Assembly (NCBI RefSeq): GCF_000283155.1
Contig: NW_004454163.1
Span: 21,884,387-21,948,386 of the forward strand
Reading direction: 5' to 3'
Source: Ceratotherium simum simum
Taxonomy: Eukaryota > Chordata > Mammalia > Perissodactyla > Rhinocerotidae
Length of the DNA: 64,000 bases
The position numbers and the translations under genes are program-made. Numbering within the stretch: the stretch's first letter is position 1; every line of letters begins with the position of its first letter. The notes beneath the pieces were generated by a model, which searched no databases, was not told where the DNA came from, and saw nothing but the letters and a program-made list of their open reading frames with translations. Shown one piece after another: positions 59,835-64,000 of the stretch.

Positions 59835-60065
59835 AAATAGCTGATGTTCATTGAGCGCTTACCATGTGCCACACACAGTCTCAGCACCTCAAATGTATTT
59901 GCTAATTTTAATCCTCACAACAAACCCTATGGAATAAGAACTAATGACCCCATTTCACAGTTGAGGAAACATTGGCACATAGAGGTTAAGTAAGTTGCCC
60001 AGGATCACAGAGCTACTAAGTAGACAAATGGGGATTCCAACCCAGCCATGCTTAACTGTTCCACT
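59835..60065 (-). mobile_element. MIR SINE, minus strand
   Basis: One of the best MIRs here: gttcattgagcgcttaccatg, tttaatcctcacaacaaacc, cccatttcacagttgagg, agaggttaagtaagttgccc, aggatcacagagctacta. Nearly full length. Confidence 0.9.
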
Positions 60066-60081
60066 CAAAGTCCTGATTTGT

Positions 60082-60123
60082 GCCGGTCTTGCTATAACAT
60101 TATAGCCAGTCTTGCTATAACAT
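60082..60123 (+). repeat. Two direct 19-bp units
   Basis: gccggtcttgctataacat at 60082-60100 and gccagtcttgctataacat at 60105-60123: one difference, separated by tata. A small tandem duplication, not part of the MIRs. Confidence 0.85.
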
Positions 60124-60179
60124 GGAATTAAAGGCCATAGGCCAGGTCTGATTCGTTGAGAATCCCTGAGTCTTTTTCA

Positions 60180-60285
60180 AGCATCGTCATTTTATACATG
60201 CAGAAACCATTACTCATTGAGGCAAAGATATGTGCTTCAGGTCATGTAGCTGGTTAGTGACAGAGTCTGATCTGCTTGGGACTTG
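60180..60285 (-). mobile_element. MIR SINE fragment, minus strand
   Basis: Phrases cattttatacatgcagaaac, gcttcaggtcatgtagctgg, ttagtgacagagtctg. Degenerate but in family order. Confidence 0.55.
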
Positions 60286-61567
60286 GGAAGAAAAAGAGAT
60301 GAGAGCTCCTCAAAAGAGTAGTAGGTCTTGAGTAAAGACCCACTGGCTCTGAAGTCAGAGAGTTATCCACTGCCTTTAAATATAGATGACGTGAATAAAG
60401 GGCAAATAGCAAAGACAACTCAACTAAAATGTGAGAGAAGGGATACATTGAAACATGTTGATGGGAGTTCCTGGATCTGAAAAACAAAAGAAAAAAAGTG
60501 AAATTAAATTAGATTTATCTCTAAATCTGTGTTAGTGATCTAAGTTTTAAAAAATGAATCAAAATGAGCATAAAAATCATGCTTATCATAAAAATCAAGA
60601 CTTAACAAAGGAATTTTAACTTTACATCAGACATTACATTCATCATATAGAGTTTAATGGTTAAAGCTGCAACAAGAGGAAACTAGGATGGAGAAACTAG
60701 GATGAAGCACACTTGGAAACAGCTGCACCAATGCAATATCAATCATTTGAATAGTCTATTGGTATTTTTAGTTCATGTGGGAATTGTATGCTGTGATACT
60801 TTGACTAATACCAGCAGTCTTGCCATTATGATGGGAGTGCAGACAATAAACTACGGAAATGCTTTTTCTCTTCATGGGGCTTGGAAATATTATGGTCAGA
60901 GTTAGTGTCAGGTCCTTAAAAAATGTTAGAAAATGAAATTAAAACGTCACCTTCAAAGCTAAATGTTTGTTAATGCTTCAATCGAAAGGTATGCTGAAGA
61001 ATCAATAGCATAATCATAAAGGATGAAAGTAATTACCAATAAATGCAAGTAATAGCATTACAAATAAAAATATTTTAGACAAGGTGAAGGTCAAGCTTCC
61101 TACTTTAGGTTAATGCAGTAAGTTGATGAACTGCATAGTGACTATAGTCAATAGAAGTGGTATTAATTTAACAATTATTTCTGCTAGTGATCACAAAATA
61201 AAAATTGTACCTAACAAAATCAGGGAGAAAGATGACTTGTTGCCAGAATATTTTCTGATATTATAAAATTAATCTCAGGCACCTCATTGTGGATCATACC
61301 ATACATATACATTTTGGCTTTACCTGACACAGTCATCCTCAGATGATTTCGTGAGCACTAAGACACATGTCTTCTTATTGAGTGGATTTTATTCTTTGCT
61401 TTCGTGGGCTCCAATGTGTGAAACTATCTGGAAAATAATTCTTTTTTGTAAATTGCTACAAAATTTATTGATGTTGTTTTAGAGCTCTTTTCCTCCAAAG
61501 TACTACACATGTGAAAAAGTCATAGCAAGAAAAAATTTGAGAAATTCCTTCCTTAGGGTATTTTATT
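60286..61567. other. AT-rich noncoding stretch
   Basis: No frame or named repeat. The part near 61080-61215 faintly resembles L1 3' UTR but not enough to call. Confidence 0.45.
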
Positions 61568-61797
61568 TTTGTTTTTGTTTTTTTGGTGGGGGTGATTGGA
61601 CCTTAGCTAACACCTGTCGCCCATCTTCCTCTTTTGCTTCAGGAAGATTGTCCCTGAGCTAACATCCATGCCAATCTTCTTCTATTTTGTATAGGGGACC
61701 CCTCCCACAGTGTGGCTTGATGAGTGGTGTGTAGGTCTGCACTCTGCCACCAAAGCGGAATACATGAACTTAACTACTACACCACTGGGCTGGCCCC
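61568..61797 (-). mobile_element. ERE SINE, minus strand, older variant
   Basis: Reverse-complement ERE: caggaagattgtccctgagc, taacatccatgccaatcttc, gtctgcactctgccacc, and cactgggctggcccc at the head. An extra upstream part includes accttagctaacacc. Low CpG and no obvious target duplication, so old. Confidence 0.85.
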
Positions 61798-62394
61798 TGC
61801 CTATATATATATTTTTTTAAGCCTTAAAGCTGATCTTCTAAGAATCCTTATTTTTCTCACTGAAAGAGTCAGATCTGGAAAGAGAATTGTTATGTGGACG
61901 TGTCATGTTCCGAGCATCCTTCCTGACTGCAAAATAAAGAAGGACTTGAAATGTTTGAGCCTGGATGATTAGTTGATTTTCCCTGTGTGATTCAGTGACA
62001 AGAGAATAAAAGATTTCTAGTGACCTGTTCTGTTCTGTAGCCACTAGTTATCTTTCAAGATGCAACAAGTTTCTTCATTTCCGTAAGCACCAATGCTTCT
62101 GTAGTTGAACTGCCCGTGTTCTAGGGTTATGCTCCTTCAAGGTGGGGAATATGTTCAGGTTGAATTTGAGGTGACTGGATGAGAGGAAAGATAAAGCAGT
62201 TTATCATGACGGCCACAAAGCAAGACACTAGAGGAAAATATTCTTGTATGTGAAGTTCAGTCAGTATTTAGCAACAGTTTACATTTAGTTGCTGCACATT
62301 CTCAAAATAATAGGGTGTTAAAGGCATGGAATAAAGGCAGAAACTATTTCTGTGACGTTAAGATTTTGTGTAGTTTAAAAGCTACTGGCCATTT
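61798..62394. other. Noncoding stretch
   Basis: Nothing recognised. Confidence 0.5.
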
Positions 62395-62680
62395 TATTCA
62401 ATTATTTTAGTCTGCAGAAATGCATTCTTAATTAATAAAGCCAGGCCATAATCATTTATCTTGTAATGAAAACCTTTTACGGATAGCCACTAATGAAGAT
62501 CAGACTTTGCCTTTCCAATTGTGCCCATCGCGTGGTGCAGGGGCAACCTGCGCGATGACTGAGGGACGGGTAGATGCCTTGTGCTGTATCATTTGCAATT
62601 GTCATTAAACATCCACATATCAATTATGTCGCCCCAAGGTTTATTAATGATATACTTATCAAACATTCATCGTATGGCAC
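62395..62680. other. Candidate conserved noncoding element with inverted repeat
   Basis: Not repeat-like. AT-rich homeodomain-type words (cttaattaataaag, ttaatgatatac, tgtaatgaaaac) flank a CpG-bearing centre. The centre has 7-bp arms catcgcg (62526-62532) and cgcgatg (62551-62557), with gcaggggcaacctgc between them. The ggcaac word resembles an RFX half-site. The texture is that of a developmental enhancer. No cross-species evidence is available here. Confidence 0.35.
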
Positions 62681-64000
62681 TAACATTTAAAGAATGTGTT
62701 CTACTGAGCCTAATGGTACTGTGCTTTGACTGCCTGGGTTATTTAGTGAATTAATTCCAGAGAACGATTTGAAATACTGAAATCTGAGCTGATACAATGT
62801 CACATTCTACAAGAGCTTAGCTGCTCTCTTATTTGGGGGTAGGCATATATTTTGTTGATAGAGGGGAAGTGGCGGGTGGACTGTGACAGGGACAGGGTGG
62901 CGTGCACCCATGTATATGTGCATACCAATGCATGCAGATTCATTGTGTACATACACACACACACGTATGCACAGCACTGGCCCCCAAATTGGGCCACCAT
63001 TTGTTATTTATTTATTTTATTTGTTATGCTAGTTTTGTTTTTATGTCTAGTCCTGTCATTAAAGTTGCCTGAGAGGATTCAAATTAGTAGCTTCAATCAG
63101 GATCTCTAAGTTGTACTGATATTCTATAAGCTTGTCCTGTTAGGTCTTTACTGTTGCAGTGAAAAAGAGAATCACCACTCTGTTCCTTGTTCTCTCTTGA
63201 GAACAGATTTCCAGCTTATATTTATTTAAACATATTGTAGGTGTTCATTTTTGAAAATAATATTTATCTAAGGATAAAGCTTCAAGTACTCTTGGAGGAT
63301 CTATCTTAGGACTCAAGTTTCAGATTTAAGTGGATGATCTGTTATATTCTAGTAGTGATGGAAACAAATGACAAACTATATTAATTTTATAATAATACTA
63401 TTATGACTATTATTATTATTAGTCTTTCAAGTAATAAATATATACCATACTGCCTTTTTCATCATTCATCTCAAATAGATACTCAGTTGTATATTAATGA
63501 ATATTGCAAATATTCTGTTGCCTTCATGTGAAATAGGTGAGAGCATTGTTGTCTAGGACAGTAATAGTGGACAGTAGCCTCTTTCCCCAGGACACACACG
63601 TGAGATATAGTAAAGATTATTCAAGATTCCAGATGTTTTCATGACAACTTTGTTGATGTACCAACTTATGAATTAGGTGAAATGTTTATACCATACGGTT
63701 TTAAATCTATGTAACCATAATTGCGCTTAAAAAATAAATCAGACTTTCATATCTCGTCTTTTAACAAGCCCCAGAGTATGACATGATTTTGAACTTAGAT
63801 CTGTTGTTTGAAGACATGAACATTTAAGCAAATGAGAGGATATTAAAAGTTGCTTATAGCTGGTGCTTTGAGTGATACACATATATATAGAGAGAGAGAC
63901 AACACCTATGGGTAGATTTCATAGATTCTCAGACCTTAACTTGACTCAAGAACTAGCTGGTCTCACCCTTGATTTTACAGGTAAGTTGCTTCAGCAAGTG
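62681..64000. other. AT-rich noncoding stretch
   Basis: Contains short CA (about 62954-62963), ATT (63411-63420) and ATAT/GAGA (about 63881-63899) runs. A splice-donor-like cag|gtaagt lies at 63978-63986 but no exon can be argued. No gene and no named repeat. Confidence 0.5.

Noticed and set aside
63978..63986. Strong splice-donor match cag|gtaagt near the window end
   Set aside because: No open exon with an acceptor precedes it, and single matches of this kind are common by chance.
1..64000. CRISPR array, prokaryotic operon, phage or plasmid system
   Set aside because: Sequence is mammalian: SINEs, LINEs and microsatellites throughout, and no regularly spaced repeat array or operon.

Overview
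The window is nuclear DNA of a placental mammal, and the short interspersed elements point to Perissodactyla. Seven tRNA-headed SINEs have the equine-repetitive-element (ERE) layout. Each has a ggccggccc-type head, most have a pol III B box close to GGTTCGGATCC, and the tails carry the phrase 'ttagctcag...cttcctc'. Four look young: they keep CpG sites, and three of those have target-site duplications I could find. Horse, rhinoceros or tapir cannot be separated by eye. The four young copies share a body variant, cagcaactagaaggatgtg, that could identify the lineage.

I find no protein-coding gene, no exon I can defend, and no structural RNA gene. Open frames are short, as expected for AT-rich noncoding DNA. 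The two longest that can be interpreted belong to retrotransposon remains: a 226-codon minus-strand frame in an old L2 LINE (36.6-37.3 kb) and a 126-codon plus-strand frame matching the C-terminus of L1 ORF2 (51.3-51.7 kb). The stretch is best read as intergenic sequence or the inside of a very large intron.

Layout: 0-10 kb holds MIRs, a MER20 split by a palindromic element, three adjacent MER5-like elements and one clean MER5A. 10-19 kb holds L2 fragments and mostly unassigned AT-rich DNA, including a 44-bp near-duplicate about 1 kb apart. 19-28 kb holds an ERE with perfect target duplications, an L1 3' end, MIRs, L2s and a second ERE. 28-38 kb holds a GC-richer block, MIR and L2 copies, a polypurine tract, the large L2 remnant and two long-form EREs. 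38-45 kb holds an L1 inserted into the edge of a MER5A, a CpG-bearing unassigned block, a second MER20 and a GC-rich unassigned block ending at an L1 tail. 45-57 kb holds an inverted ERE, an ERE with a 16-bp duplication, and an L1 inside an L2. 57-64 kb holds a GT microsatellite, MIRs, an old ERE and a candidate regulatory element near 62.5 kb.

There are no genes working together here. The structure is a record of successive transposon insertions plus a few unassigned, non-repeat-like blocks that are candidate conserved regulatory elements. I did not find a new biological system. The items most worth checking are the 62.4-62.7 kb and 49.5-49.7 kb blocks, the CpG-bearing block near 39.3-40.0 kb, and the ERE subfamily structure. 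Repeat family names are from recognition of consensus sequences, not from a database search.
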